A DNA stretch of 64,000 nucleotides, from assembly GCF_002929335.1 (NCBI RefSeq), contig NZ_PJIL01000020.1, forward strand, positions 1 through 64,000, read 5' to 3'. The position numbers and the translations under genes were made by a program. Positions 34,656-43,738 of this stretch are shown here, piece after piece (positions within the stretch are counted from its first letter, which is position 1; each line of letters starts with the position of its first letter). The notes beneath the pieces were generated by a model. That model searched no databases, was not told the origin of the DNA, and saw only the letters and a program-made list of their open reading frames with translations. The DNA comes from Arthrobacter sp. Y81. Its GTDB lineage: Bacteria > Actinomycetota > Actinomycetes > Actinomycetales > Micrococcaceae.

Positions 34656-35278
34656 ACCCGATTACCGTGCTGCTGGTGGACGACCATCTGGTGGTCCGCA
34701 GCGGGCTCAAGGCCCTGCTGGGAACGCAGCCCGACATTCAGGTGGTGGCCGAGGCCGCCTCCGGAGAAGAGGCACTGGTCCAAACGGAGCAGCTCAGCCC
34801 CGCGGTGGTGGTGATGGACCTCGCCATGGGCGCCGGGATGGACGGCATCGAGGCCATCAAGCAGCTGCGACGCCGCGACAGCAGGCAGGCCGTGCTGGTG
34901 TTCACCACCTACGATTCGGATGCGGACATCGTCCGGGCCGTCGACGCCGGCGCCATGGGCTACCTGCTCAAGGACGCCGCGCCGGAGGAGATCTTCTCTG
35001 CCATCCGGGGAGCCGTCCAGGGCAAGAGCGTGATGAGCGCCCCCGTGGCTTCGCGGCTCTTCCAGCAGCTGCGGAACCCCGACGAGATCCTGACTCCGCG
35101 CGAGGCGGAGCTGCTGAGCCTGCTGATCGAGGGGCTCAGCAACCGGGAGCTCGGCCGGCGGCTGTTCATCTCCGAGGCCACGGTGAAGACGCACCTGGCC
35201 CACATTTACGCCAAGCTCGGGGTGGAGACCCGGGCCGCCGCGATCGCCACCGCCATCCGCCGCGAGGGGATGCGCTAG
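34652..35278 (+). CDS. NarL/LuxR-family response regulator
   Basis: 208-residue regulator. The receiver domain has an acidic pair Asp10/Asp11, phosphoacceptor Asp56 (VVVMDLAMG) and the conserved Lys in GYLLKDAAPEEI. The C-terminal LuxR HTH is LTPREAELLSLLIEGLSNRE with ISEATVKTHLAHIYAKLGV. GTG start with GGGGAGG upstream. Coupled to the sensor kinase gene. Targets unknown; the next genes on this strand are an alcohol dehydrogenase and a diguanylate cyclase. Confidence 0.92.
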   Translation: MNPITVLLVDDHLVVRSGLKALLGTQPDIQVVAEAASGEEALVQTEQLSPAVVVMDLAMGAGMDGIEAIKQLRRRDSRQAVLVFTTYDSDADIVRAVDAGAMGYLLKDAAPEEIFSAIRGAVQGKSVMSAPVASRLFQQLRNPDEILTPREAELLSLLIEGLSNRELGRRLFISEATVKTHLAHIYAKLGVETRAAAIATAIRREGMR

Positions 35279-35343
35279 CGGATCCTTCTGGAACGCAGGT
35301 CTAGACTCGACCCTAGCCCCGCACCCGGACTTGAGGAGCCCTC

Positions 35344-36399
35344 ATGCGCGCCACCATCATCCACGGCCCTGGAGACATCCGGGTCGAAGACCGCGACTAC
35401 CCCAGCGTCCAGCTGCCCACGGACGTTGTGGTGAAGGTGACCGCATCCTGCGTCTGCGGCTCGGACCTGTGGCCGTACCGCGGCGTCAGGCCCACGAAGA
35501 AGCCGACGGCCATCGGCCACGAATTCGTCGGAGTGGTGGAGAGCGTCGGCGCGGACGTGACAGCGCTGGCGGCGGGCGACTTCGTCATCGCACCGTTCGT
35601 CATCAGCTGCGGCGAATGCCCGCAGTGCCGCAACGGCGTCACCGTTGCGTGCGACCACCTGGCCGGCTGGGGCGGCCGGGACGATACCGGCCACAGGATC
35701 GACGGCGGCCAGGGCCAGGCCGTTCGTGTTCCTCTTGCCGAGAGCACCCTGGTCAAGGTGCCGGGAGTCACCGAGCCGGACGCTGGGCTAACCGCCAACC
35801 TGCTGACGCTCTCCGATGTCATGGCCACCGGCCACCACGCGGCGCTGTCCGCGAAAGTGGCACCCGGCCGGACGGTGGTAGTGGTGGGCGACGGCGCCGT
35901 CGGGCTTTGCGGTGTCCTCGCGGCCAAGCGGCTCGGGGCAGAGCGGATCATCGCCATGTCCCGCCACGCGGACCGGCAGGCGCTGGCTCGCGAGTTCGGC
36001 GCCACGGACATCGTGGAGGAACGGGGCGACGACGGCGTGGCCAAGATCCGCGGGCTGCTGGGCGGTGTGCTGGCCGATTCGGTGCTGGAATGCGTGGGCA
36101 CGAAGGAGTCCATGGAGCAGGCCCTGCACTGCGTCCGCCCGGGCGGCGCACTTGGCTTTGTGGGCGTCCCCACCGGAGGGGCCGAGGTTCCGCTGCGCTA
36201 CCTGTTTGACTCCAACGTCTCCATCGCCGGCGGCATGGCTCCCGCACGGACGTACATCCCCGAACTACTGACGGACGTGCTGGCCGGAACCATCAACCCG
36301 GGCCGGGTGTTTGACTCCGTGATGCCGCTGGAGGAAGCTGCCGAGGCCTACAAAGCCATGGACGAACGGCGTGCCATCAAGGTGCTGCTCACGCCCTGA
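35344..36399 (+). CDS. Zinc-dependent alcohol dehydrogenase (MDR superfamily)
   Basis: 351-residue medium-chain dehydrogenase. The catalytic zinc region is ASCVCGSDLWPYRG and GHEFVGVVESVG. The structural-zinc loop CGECPQCRNGVTVACDHL is complete with four Cys. The Rossmann motif is VVVVGDGAVGLCGVLAAK. This version resembles the IMP-dehydrogenase-like/glutathione-independent branch with wide alcohol or aldehyde range, so the substrate is unassigned. GGAG lies upstream of the ATG, 65 bp after the response regulator gene. Confidence 0.88.
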   Translation: MRATIIHGPGDIRVEDRDYPSVQLPTDVVVKVTASCVCGSDLWPYRGVRPTKKPTAIGHEFVGVVESVGADVTALAAGDFVIAPFVISCGECPQCRNGVTVACDHLAGWGGRDDTGHRIDGGQGQAVRVPLAESTLVKVPGVTEPDAGLTANLLTLSDVMATGHHAALSAKVAPGRTVVVVGDGAVGLCGVLAAKRLGAERIIAMSRHADRQALAREFGATDIVEERGDDGVAKIRGLLGGVLADSVLECVGTKESMEQALHCVRPGGALGFVGVPTGGAEVPLRYLFDSNVSIAGGMAPARTYIPELLTDVLAGTINPGRVFDSVMPLEEAAEAYKAMDERRAIKVLLTP

Positions 36400-36552
36400 C
36401 CCGGCCGGCTGACCGCAGGGCTTAAGCAGGGTTTTGACAGACTGCAACGGCAGTCCCCGTGCGAGCGCCTTCGGGTGCGATACTAAGTCTGCGTACGAAT
36501 TGGGTGCGCGTACGGTCCGGATCTTCGCTTGGTGGCGAACTGGGGGAACTGA

Positions 36553-37704
36553 ATGCAGCTCGACACCTCAACCCTCAGGGTTGCCTTTGCCGTTGTCGCG
36601 TTCACCCTTGCCCTCCTGTTCTACTTCGCGGCTTACCGGAACACGCGGTCCCCCTACAGTGCGTGGTGGTGCGTCGCCCTGACGCTCTTCCTCGCCGGGT
36701 CCGCTGCCTTTCTCTTCAACGGGACAGCGCATCAGGTGTGGGCCAACCCGCTGGGAAACTGCCTGCTGATCGCGGGAGCAACCTGCGTCTGGGCAGGTGC
36801 CCGGTCCCTGCGGGCCCCGCGGCCCCGTTCCTGGCAGCTGGCGGCAGGTCCCGCCGTTGTGACCGTGTCATCAGCCCTGGAGAACCCAGCCGTCAACGTC
36901 TGGTCCGGAGGGGCCGTGTTCCTGGCGCTCATGAGCCTCATGCTGGGCCTGGCGTCCCGCGAACTCTGGCGGCTGGAGCCGGGCTACTCCCGGGTCCGGA
37001 TTCCGCTGGCCATCGCGGCCGGGTTCTTCGCCGCCTACTACTTCTGCCGGCTGGTGGTGTACATCGGCGAAGGCCCGGACGGCCCCGTTTTCGTTGCCTA
37101 CTTCGGCTCCGCCGTCACCACGCTGGTCACCATGGTGCTGCTGGTGGTGGTGTCCTTCAGCATGGCGGCGCTCAGCAGCGAACAGCAGACACGCGCCCTC
37201 CACGCCGTGGCCACGCAGGACGGCCTCACCGGGCTGCTCAACCGCTCGGCCTTCCTGGAACTGGCTTCCGATGAGCTGCAACGGCTGCGGCGCAAGCAGG
37301 CACTGGGCTCCCTGATCCTGGCCGACATTGACCACTTCAAAACAGTCAACGACACCTACGGCCACGCGGCCGGCGATGTGGCCCTGCAGTCGTTCGCCGC
37401 CGCCTGCAATGACACGGTCCGTTCAACAGACCTCGTGGGACGTTACGGCGGCGAGGAGTTCATCTTCCTCCTGCCCGGTGTAAGCCCGGACCGGGCAGAA
37501 GCCATCACTGCGGAAATCAACCGGCAGCTCAGCTCAGTCCGCGGACCGGGCGGTTTCCGCATGCCCACGGCGAGTTACGGCATTGCCCCGATAGACCATG
37601 GAACGGCCGGCCTGGATGAGCTGATCGCGACCGCGGACACCGCCCTGTATCAAGCCAAGTCGCTGGGCCGCAACCGCACCGTCCGGGGAGTCCACACCCC
37701 TTAG
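36553..37704 (+). CDS. Membrane diguanylate cyclase (GGDEF)
   Basis: 383-residue protein with about seven N-terminal transmembrane segments (residues 8-205) and a C-terminal GGDEF domain making c-di-GMP from GTP. The active-site loop is RYGGEEFIFLLPG (GGEEF at 299-303). The metal-binding segment ILADIDHFKTVNDTYGH is intact. An inhibitory RxxD site (R290-D293) lies five residues before GGEEF, so product inhibition is expected. No EAL domain is present. GGGGGAA precedes the ATG. Confidence 0.92.
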   Translation: MQLDTSTLRVAFAVVAFTLALLFYFAAYRNTRSPYSAWWCVALTLFLAGSAAFLFNGTAHQVWANPLGNCLLIAGATCVWAGARSLRAPRPRSWQLAAGPAVVTVSSALENPAVNVWSGGAVFLALMSLMLGLASRELWRLEPGYSRVRIPLAIAAGFFAAYYFCRLVVYIGEGPDGPVFVAYFGSAVTTLVTMVLLVVVSFSMAALSSEQQTRALHAVATQDGLTGLLNRSAFLELASDELQRLRRKQALGSLILADIDHFKTVNDTYGHAAGDVALQSFAAACNDTVRSTDLVGRYGGEEFIFLLPGVSPDRAEAITAEINRQLSSVRGPGGFRMPTASYGIAPIDHGTAGLDELIATADTALYQAKSLGRNRTVRGVHTP

Positions 37705-37830
37705 TCGCCCTGGCTCCCACCAGGGCAGAGCCACGGCACCGGCAAAGTAGGGCATTTCTCCCCTTTGCGCCGCCCTGCGGCGGGGGCTAGCGTGAAGCGC
37801 GTCAGCATCCACCGCCGTCGAGGAGACGTC

Positions 37831-38148
37831 ATGGCCGGGTTTGTGCAGATCATCGAATTCAAGACCTCCCGCATCAAGGAGATTGAAGAGCTGGGCCCTC
37901 CGTCAAGGACCGAGGGAAGTACTCCGCCAACGTTCCGCCGCATTGTCGCGACGGCGGACAGGGACCGCCCGGGGACCTATTTCACTATCGTCGACTTCGA
38001 TTCCTTTGACTCTGCGATGGAGAATTCCGGCCGCCCGGAAACGTCGGAGTTCGCGGCCAAGATGGCGGCGCTGTGCGACGGACCCGTGATCTTCCACAAC
38101 CTGGATGTCATGTGGGAGGACACCGGCGAGGGCGCCGACAACGGCTAG
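37831..38148 (+). CDS. Small uncharacterised protein, ABM-like
   Basis: 105-residue protein beginning MAGFVQIIEFKTSRIKEIEE. The middle (RRIVATADRDRPGTYFTIVDFDSFDSAMENS) has the alternating strand-helix look of dimeric alpha/beta-barrel monooxygenase-like (ABM) domains. GAGGAGACGTC precedes the ATG. It ends 9 bp before the PEP-synthase-like gene, so the two are probably co-transcribed. No catalytic residues can be named. Confidence 0.7.
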   Translation: MAGFVQIIEFKTSRIKEIEELGPPSRTEGSTPPTFRRIVATADRDRPGTYFTIVDFDSFDSAMENSGRPETSEFAAKMAALCDGPVIFHNLDVMWEDTGEGADNG

Positions 38149-38157
38149 GAGCGGGAC

Positions 38158-40872
38158 ATGGGTTCTGTAAGCCATGATCCGCAGGCGGGCAGCGGGGCCC
38201 GGGACAGCCTCGTTGTGGGGCTCAGTGAGCTTGCCTCCGGGTCGCTGGCGCTGGTGGGCGGCAAGGCGCTGAACCTTGGCAAACTCACCGCGGCGGGCTT
38301 CCCTGTTCCGCCCGGCTTCTGCCTCACCACAGCTGCCTACCGGATGGCCGTCCCCGCGGCACTCGACGGCGTGGCCTCCCGCCTGGACGGCACTCCGGAC
38401 TCACACTCTGACGACGGCGCGGCCGACGTCCGGGACGATCTGGCGCGGCATGCCCGCGAGGCGGTGGCGGCGGCACCGGTGGCGCCCGATGTCGAGGCTG
38501 CCGTCCGCCGCGCGTACACGGCCATGGGCGACGACGTGGCAGTGGCGGTACGGTCCTCGGCCACCGCGGAGGACCTGCCCTTCGCCAGCTTCGCGGGGCA
38601 GCAGGATTCGTTCATGGATATCGTCGGAGCCGACGCCGTTGTCCAGACCGTGCGGCGTTGCTGGGCGTCCCTCTGGACGGACCGGGCGGTGGCCTACCGC
38701 ACGGCGAACGGGATCAGCCACCGCGAGGTGGGTCTCGCCGTCGTCGTTCAACAGATGGTCGACGCCGGCACGTCCGGCGTGCTGTTCACCGCCAACCCGG
38801 TGACGGGGACGCGCACGGAGACTGTCATTGATGCCAGCCCGGGACCGGGGCAGGCCGTGGTCTCCGGCGCGGTGAATCCCGACCACTTTGTGGTGGACAC
38901 GGCCACGGGCAGGGTCCTGCAGCCGCCGCAGGGCCGGGGGCAAAGCCTGGCCGAGGCCCAGCTTCGCGAACTGGCATCACTTGGCGACGCTGCCCAGAGC
39001 CTGTTTGGCGCACCCCAGGACGTGGAGTGGGTGATCGACGCCGGAGGCAAGGCCTGGCTGACCCAGTCGCGGCCCATCACCACGCTGTACCCGCTGCCGG
39101 AGGAGGAAGAATCCGGCAGCGAAGCCAGCACGGACGAGGCGGCCGGCACGGAGCCGCGCGTGTACCTGTGCGGCACGCTGCTCCAGGGGCTCACCCGCCC
39201 GATCACGCCGATGGGCCTCTCAGTCCTGAGCCTCATGAGGGGAAACAAGGGGCCGTGGAAATACGTGAACCCCGGGCTGCGGATGTATGTCGACCTGACG
39301 CCGTTCGTCCGCAGCAAATCCGGCCGCCGGACGCTGCTGCGGATGCTTCCGCTGGCGGACGGAAGGTCGGCGGCCGTGTTCCCGGCGCTGCTGGAGGACC
39401 CGCGGTTCAGCATTGTCCGCCCTCCCCGAAAGGAGCGGCGCCGGAAGCGGGGCCGGGACGGCGCTGCGGGTTCCGCGACGACGGAAAGACGGGGCACTGA
39501 CGGTACACAGAACCTCGGCCTGGCTGCACAGTTCATCCCGGCGATGGTGCGTGCCCTGCTGTGGCCGGACGCGGAACTGCGCAGGGCACGGCGCTATCAA
39601 AAACGCCTCGAAGCCCGGCTCGTGCTCCCCCTCCCGGCCAGTCCGGCACGACGGCTCCGGCACGCAGAGGATGTCTTGGGAACCACCGTCAGCGGGCTGA
39701 TCCAGGCCACACTGCCGGGGCCGGCTGCCGGGTACCTGATGTTGGCCGCCGCCCGCAGGCTGCTGCGCGGCATTGCCAAGCCGCGGGAACTGGAGGCGGT
39801 CCTGCGGGGGCTTCCCCACAACGTGACCACGATTATGGACCTTGAACTGTGGCACCTGGCCGTTTCCCTGGGCCGGGATCCCGAGGCCCGCCGGCTGCTG
39901 ATGGAACAGCGCCCCGAGGAACTGGCTGCGCGCTACGACGCGGGAAACTTGCCGGCCGTTGCCCAGGCCGGGCTGCGGAAGTTCCTGTCCAAGTACGGCC
40001 ACCGGGCTGTGGCGGAAATCGATCTGGGGATGCCGCGGTGGTCCGAGGAGCCGGACCACCTGCTTGGCATGATCTCGAACTATCTCCGGGTGGAGGAGCC
40101 CGAGCAGGCTCCGGACCGCCAGTTTGCCAAGGCTGCCGACGACGCGGAGGCCCGGATCAGCGAACTCGCTGCGCGTGCAGGTGCCAAAAGCCGGCTGCGG
40201 GGGCGCCTGGTGGCGCTCTGCCTGCGGCGGACCCGGCAGCTGGCCGGCCTGCGGGAATTTCCCAAGTTCTGCATTGTGATGGTGCTGGCGGAGATGCACC
40301 GGCAGCTCCTGGCCGTTGGAGTGGAACTGACAAGGGCCGGCACCATCACGGCCGCCGGCGATGTGTTCTTCCTGGACTTCGATGAGCTGAGGGTGGGCCT
40401 TCGCGGTGCGAACCTGTTGGGAATCGTCGCCCCGCGCCGCCGGCTGTACGACGTCGAACTCCGGCGACGGCGGATTCCGCGCCTGCTGCTCTCGGACGGA
40501 ACCGACGTGGAGGCCGCCGTCATGGCGAAGGCCGCCGCGCTGGCCCCGGCAGACGCGGCGGACCGGCTGGCGGGGACGCCGGCCTCCGCCGGCACGGCCA
40601 CCGGGAAAGTCCGGGTGGTTATGGATCCGGTGGGTGCCCGCCTGGAGCCCGGGGAAATTCTTGTGGCCCCGTCGACTGATCCCGGCTGGACGCCGCTTTT
40701 TATGACGGCCGGGGCCCTGGTGATGGAGATGGGCGGAGTCATCTCCCACGGTGCGGTGGTGGCACGCGAATACGGCATCCCCGCCGTCGTCGGCGTTCCC
40801 GATGCCACCGCGCGGCTGCGCGACGGGCAGACGGTCACAGTGGACGGGGCAGCCGGAACCGTCACTTGGTGA
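38158..40872 (+). CDS. PEP synthase / rifampin phosphotransferase-like protein
   Basis: 904-residue three-domain phosphotransferase. The N-terminal ATP-grasp PPDK domain begins with LVGGKALNLGKLTAAGFPVP and contains AVRSSATAEDLPFASFAGQQ, GVLFTANPVTG and VEWVIDAGGKAWLTQSRP. A long variable middle (about 335-780) follows, then the swivelling His domain DPGWTPLFMTAGAL...GGVISHGAVVAREYG, with phospho-His at 864. There is no PEP/pyruvate TIM barrel as in true PpsA, so the layout matches rifampin phosphotransferase and its relatives. The middle domain decides the acceptor and I cannot place it; no rifamycin-associated element is visible upstream. Confidence 0.8.
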   Translation: MGSVSHDPQAGSGARDSLVVGLSELASGSLALVGGKALNLGKLTAAGFPVPPGFCLTTAAYRMAVPAALDGVASRLDGTPDSHSDDGAADVRDDLARHAREAVAAAPVAPDVEAAVRRAYTAMGDDVAVAVRSSATAEDLPFASFAGQQDSFMDIVGADAVVQTVRRCWASLWTDRAVAYRTANGISHREVGLAVVVQQMVDAGTSGVLFTANPVTGTRTETVIDASPGPGQAVVSGAVNPDHFVVDTATGRVLQPPQGRGQSLAEAQLRELASLGDAAQSLFGAPQDVEWVIDAGGKAWLTQSRPITTLYPLPEEEESGSEASTDEAAGTEPRVYLCGTLLQGLTRPITPMGLSVLSLMRGNKGPWKYVNPGLRMYVDLTPFVRSKSGRRTLLRMLPLADGRSAAVFPALLEDPRFSIVRPPRKERRRKRGRDGAAGSATTERRGTDGTQNLGLAAQFIPAMVRALLWPDAELRRARRYQKRLEARLVLPLPASPARRLRHAEDVLGTTVSGLIQATLPGPAAGYLMLAAARRLLRGIAKPRELEAVLRGLPHNVTTIMDLELWHLAVSLGRDPEARRLLMEQRPEELAARYDAGNLPAVAQAGLRKFLSKYGHRAVAEIDLGMPRWSEEPDHLLGMISNYLRVEEPEQAPDRQFAKAADDAEARISELAARAGAKSRLRGRLVALCLRRTRQLAGLREFPKFCIVMVLAEMHRQLLAVGVELTRAGTITAAGDVFFLDFDELRVGLRGANLLGIVAPRRRLYDVELRRRRIPRLLLSDGTDVEAAVMAKAAALAPADAADRLAGTPASAGTATGKVRVVMDPVGARLEPGEILVAPSTDPGWTPLFMTAGALVMEMGGVISHGAVVAREYGIPAVVGVPDATARLRDGQTVTVDGAAGTVTW

Positions 40873-41006
40873 GGGTTCTGCCCGTTTGTTTACGGTTCGT
40901 GGGGGCCAATTATTGCCTCGAAAGCCAGACTTATAGTGCCGTAAGAGGACTTATACCCTTGCAAGCAGCGCCGCCGCCCCGTACGTTGGGGACAGCGGGG
41001 GACGTT

Positions 41007-41037
41007 CTCCGCACCGCGGGCCACTGTGCCTGCGGAG
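41007..41037 (+). promoter_or_regulatory. 5' leader hairpin of the cold-shock gene
   Basis: CTCCGCA (41007-41013) pairs with TGCGGAG (41031-41037) about 30 nt upstream of the csp start. Together with the roughly 100-nt leader this fits the structured 5' UTRs that regulate cold-shock mRNAs. No sequence match to a known element is claimed. Confidence 0.4.
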
Positions 41038-41067
41038 AGAATCAGAGTCACATGAAGGAATGCAGCC

Positions 41068-41271
41068 ATGGCAACAGGCACAGTTAAATGGTTCAACGCC
41101 GAAAAGGGTTTTGGCTTCATTGCCCCCGACGACGGGTCCGCTGACGTTTTCGCCCACTATTCGGCAATCGCCAGCAGCGGATACCGCTCACTGGATGAGA
41201 ACCAGAAGGTCGAATTCGATGTGACCCAGGGCCCCAAGGGCCCGCAGGCAGAGAACATCCGCCCTCTCTAA
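41068..41271 (+). CDS. Cold-shock protein (CspA family)
   Basis: 67-residue single-domain OB-fold RNA chaperone. RNP1 is KGFGFI (13-18) and RNP2 is DVFAHY (26-31). The start [18 protein letters not shown] is nearly invariant in actinobacterial Csps. AAGGA lies 8 nt before the ATG. Monocistronic, with a leader hairpin upstream and an intrinsic terminator at 41321-41360. Confidence 0.97.
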   Translation: MATGTVKWFNAEKGFGFIAPDDGSADVFAHYSAIASSGYRSLDENQKVEFDVTQGPKGPQAENIRPL

Positions 41272-41320
41272 AGGCTTAGGGTAAGGCTCCGGCGCCTAGC
41301 CGGACCACCCTGTACCAACT

Positions 41321-41360
41321 ACGGCCCCTCCGAACCGAACGGTTTGGAGGGGCCGTTGTT
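41321..41360 (+). terminator. Intrinsic terminator after csp
   Basis: ACGGCCCCTCC-GAACCG pairs with CGGTTTGGAGGGGCCG (one G-T position) and is followed by TTGTTGTTG. Strong stem of about 14 bp, 50 bp after the csp stop. Confidence 0.8.
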
Positions 41361-41397
41361 GTTGCCTGCTGGCTTTGGCCACGGCGCAGGCGCCACC

Positions 41398-41991
41398 TCA
41401 CCGGGGCAGGCCCGGCTTGTGCCGTGCGCGTTGGACTGCCCGGTACACCGTGGATCTGGCTACTGAGAAAAGTTCTGCGAGTTCGCCGGTGGTGTGCTCG
41501 CCTGCGTCGTGCAGTTTGACCAAGTGCGCCTCCTGCGCGGGAGAAAGCTTCGGTTTCTTCCCGCGCAGCCGGCCCTTGGCTTTTGCGATCTTCATGCCCT
41601 CGCGGGTTCGGGCGCGGATCAGGTCGCTCTCGAATTCCGCCACCATGGCCAGCACGTTGAACAGCAGTTTTCCGACGGGGTCGGTGGGATCGTGCACCGA
41701 GCCGCCGATGCTGAGTTTCACGTTGCGCTGGGCCAGCTCGTCAACGATTTCGTGGGCGTCCCGGACTGACCTGGCCAGACGGTCCAGCTTGGTGACAACA
41801 AACGTATCGCCATCCCGGCAGGCCGCCATCGCTTCCCGAAGGCCCGGCCGGTTCCTGTCAGTGCCGGTCAGTCCGTGGTCCACGTAGATCCGATCCGGGG
41901 TGATCCCCAAGGCTGACAGTGCGTCGCGCTGCGCCGTGAGGTCCTGCTGCTCCGTGGACACACGCGCGTAGCCGACCAGCAAAGCGGTCAT
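41398..41991 (-). CDS. Serine recombinase / resolvase (Hin-like)
   Basis: 197-residue small serine recombinase. The catalytic domain starts LVGYARVSTEQQDLTAQRDAL (nucleophile Ser12). It continues with YVDHGLTGTDRNRPGLREAM and the LDRLARSVRDAHEIV arginine cluster, then an E-helix with IRARTREGMKIAKAKGRLRG. A C-terminal HTH contains TTGELAELFSVARSTVYRAVQ. Size and order match DNA invertases and Tn3-type resolvases. ATG 41991 preferred. No transposase or obvious crossover site is next to it, so it may be a stranded resolvase or a phage/plasmid remnant marking an island edge. Confidence 0.9.
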   Translation of the reverse strand: MTALLVGYARVSTEQQDLTAQRDALSALGITPDRIYVDHGLTGTDRNRPGLREAMAACRDGDTFVVTKLDRLARSVRDAHEIVDELAQRNVKLSIGGSVHDPTDPVGKLLFNVLAMVAEFESDLIRARTREGMKIAKAKGRLRGKKPKLSPAQEAHLVKLHDAGEHTTGELAELFSVARSTVYRAVQRARHKPGLPR

Positions 41992-41999
41992 GCGCAAAA

Positions 42000-42344
42000 G
42001 TCTGCCACTCGACTCTTAGGTGGGCCAGATATGTTACCGTCACCGGGCATTTCACCGGACGGGTCTTACGGTGGGGGCTGATGCGCAGGGACACGTTTAT
42101 GCATGTGGGCGGCGGGTTCGTCCGGAAGGGGACCGTCTAACGGGCGGTTCGCAACCTGGGGCCGGCCCCGATGTCATTTTCCGAAGTCGTCTGCACGGAA
42201 CGTCAGGAGTCCTCTGCACTACAGGAACAGCTCATCTGGGGCGGGGCGGGGCGGGGCGGGTCGAGCAAGGATCCAGCGGGCCCGCCTGATTGGTGGTGCG
42301 GTTTGGCTAATTCGTGGTGAGGCGTGCATGCCACAATGAGGCCC
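42000..42344. other. Non-coding gap upstream of the serine recombinase
   Basis: No credible gene on either strand. The stretch holds the recombinase promoter region near 42000-42060 and a G-rich pentanucleotide repeat at 42238-42260. Nothing else was recognised. Confidence 0.6.
42238..42260 (+). repeat. (GGGGC)4GGG microsatellite, G-quadruplex-capable
   Basis: Four GGGGC units followed by GGG give five G-tracts separated by single C residues. That fits an intramolecular G-quadruplex with one-nucleotide loops on the plus strand. It lies 85 bp upstream of the small gene at 42345. Confidence 0.75.
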
Positions 42345-42722
42345 ATGACTCGAATCCTCATGATCGGCATCCACGCGCGAGCCCTCGACTATAGCAAGCT
42401 GCCTCCTGGCCTCGACGAGGCCACGATGACCGAACGGATCGAAGCGGGGTTCGGGGCCACTACGGCCGCCGGCTTCGACGCCGTCAACTGCCTGATCGGC
42501 ACCTCCCCGGACGAGGCCGAAGCAGAGATTCGCTCGGCGTTCGGTCGTGATCGTTTCGGCCTCGTGATGATCGGGGGCGGCATCAGGATGATCCCGGAGT
42601 ACACCGAGCTCTTCGAACGGATCATCAACGTGTGCAATGCGGAATCGCCCGGAATCACCTTCTGCTTCAACACATCGCCCGAGACGACTCTGGACGCGTT
42701 GGAGCGTCACGCCCAGCCGTGA
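42345..42722 (+). CDS. Uncharacterised 125-residue protein
   Basis: Soluble protein starting MTRILMIGIHARALDYSKLP. Further segments are GFDAVNCLIGTSPDEAEAEI, FGLVMIGGGIRMIPEYTELF and GITFCFNTSPETTLDALERH. The alternating hydrophobic strands and the GGGIR turn suggest a Rossmann-like alpha/beta fold, possibly of NAD or phosphate binding, but no motif is decisive. The ATG at 42345 is preferred over an in-frame GTG at 42324. It stands alone in a gene-poor part of the accessory region. Confidence 0.7.
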   Translation: MTRILMIGIHARALDYSKLPPGLDEATMTERIEAGFGATTAAGFDAVNCLIGTSPDEAEAEIRSAFGRDRFGLVMIGGGIRMIPEYTELFERIINVCNAESPGITFCFNTSPETTLDALERHAQP

Positions 42723-43174
42723 ACGTCTGCGACGCGATCCGGTGCGTCGACCAGCCTCGGCGTTTCGTGTCGGCGGCCATGAGATGCGCCTCTGCTCACG
42801 TGCGGCTGCGATGTATTGGGAATAGGTGCTCGCCTTACGGGCACTGTTGCGACACGGAGCGACCAAAAAACGCCGCCACCGAGCGACCAACTCCACACGT
42901 GCAGTGTTTCGTGCAAAGGTCAGTGTCGGCGTTCCGCGAATTGGCGCGGCGTCAGGAGCCGCGGACGATGCGGTGTGGCCAGCGCACGAATACGACCGTT
43001 ACTGGTCACGCTCACTCGCGGCGGCGCCCGGTAAAGGATCCTTTTCGGACCTTCGAATTGTCCGATCAGGGTTCGGCTTCCGTCGCTTCTCAGAGGGTTC
43101 GGCTTGCTGGACGAATAGATCTCACAAGGGTCATTTCGCCTATCCGAGGAATGCTGTGATCAATAGCATGAGGC
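42723..43174. other. 450-bp gap without a recognisable gene
   Basis: Open frames here are Arg/Cys-rich and unlike proteins. GAGCGACCA occurs twice (about 42857 and 42892), with no further copies seen. GC content is lower and less periodic than in neighbouring genes, as expected for decayed or non-coding DNA. Confidence 0.5.
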
Positions 43175-43447
43175 ATGAGCAAAACGACGAAGCGCGCCAT
43201 ATGGGTGGTCTGGTTCCTGGTCATGTGTTGGGTAACCTACCAGGTCTTGGGATGGCTTGGCGTTCTCTTCCTCGTAGCGGCCGGAGCAATTGGAGGAGTC
43301 TCAACAATCTTCATCAATCGGAAGGTGAAGCGGGACGAGCAAATCGCACAATTCCGAAATCAGCCCGATCGCTTCGATGCCCCAAGTGAAGAGCCTCCCC
43401 TGAAAAGTAGGCGCCACTCAGGGCGTGGGAGTATCCGAATTTTCTAA
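43175..43447 (+). CDS. Small membrane protein
   Basis: 90 residues. Two close hydrophobic segments, RAIWVVWFLVMCWVTYQVLG (about 7-26) and LGVLFLVAAGAIGGVSTIFI, are followed by a charged cytoplasmic tail (NRKVKRDEQIAQF) rich in Pro, Arg and Ser. No known domain. The start is ATG 43175, with only a weak ribosome-binding site. An isolated orphan in the island, but the amphipathic order and codon use look protein-like. Confidence 0.55.
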   Translation: MSKTTKRAIWVVWFLVMCWVTYQVLGWLGVLFLVAAGAIGGVSTIFINRKVKRDEQIAQFRNQPDRFDAPSEEPPLKSRRHSGRGSIRIF

Positions 43448-43738
43448 CCTCGCTACGGGCTCGCGGCGACCCGTCGAGGATTGCTTTCCTCTGGCTTGCC
43501 CCTTCCTTGCGACTCTTGGCCCTCACTTGTCGGAGAGCCAATTTTCCGCCCGGTAAGGGCTCCTCAGCCGAACACCGAATAGTGCACCAATTACAAGCGA
43601 CGGCTTGACTGCTCGCGGCCCCAGCGAGGCTTGGCGTGTGGGGCAGGGACTCCCGGTAAGACACGGCTGGATTCTGTCATCAGAAGGACTCAAGACAGCG
43701 AATCCAAGTAGTGAGATCAATGATCATGCGCCTGTCCG
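43448..43738. other. 290-bp gap, nothing recognised
   Basis: No credible frame, repeat or promoter could be supported between the two small membrane-protein genes. Confidence 0.45.

Noticed and set aside
37705-38157. Possible rifamycin-associated element before the Rph-like gene
   Set aside because: No CTTGC-n-GCAAG inverted repeat occurs in the upstream region.
42723-43174. tRNA or small-RNA gene in the gap
   Set aside because: No cloverleaf, CCA end or strong promoter-terminator pair could be found.
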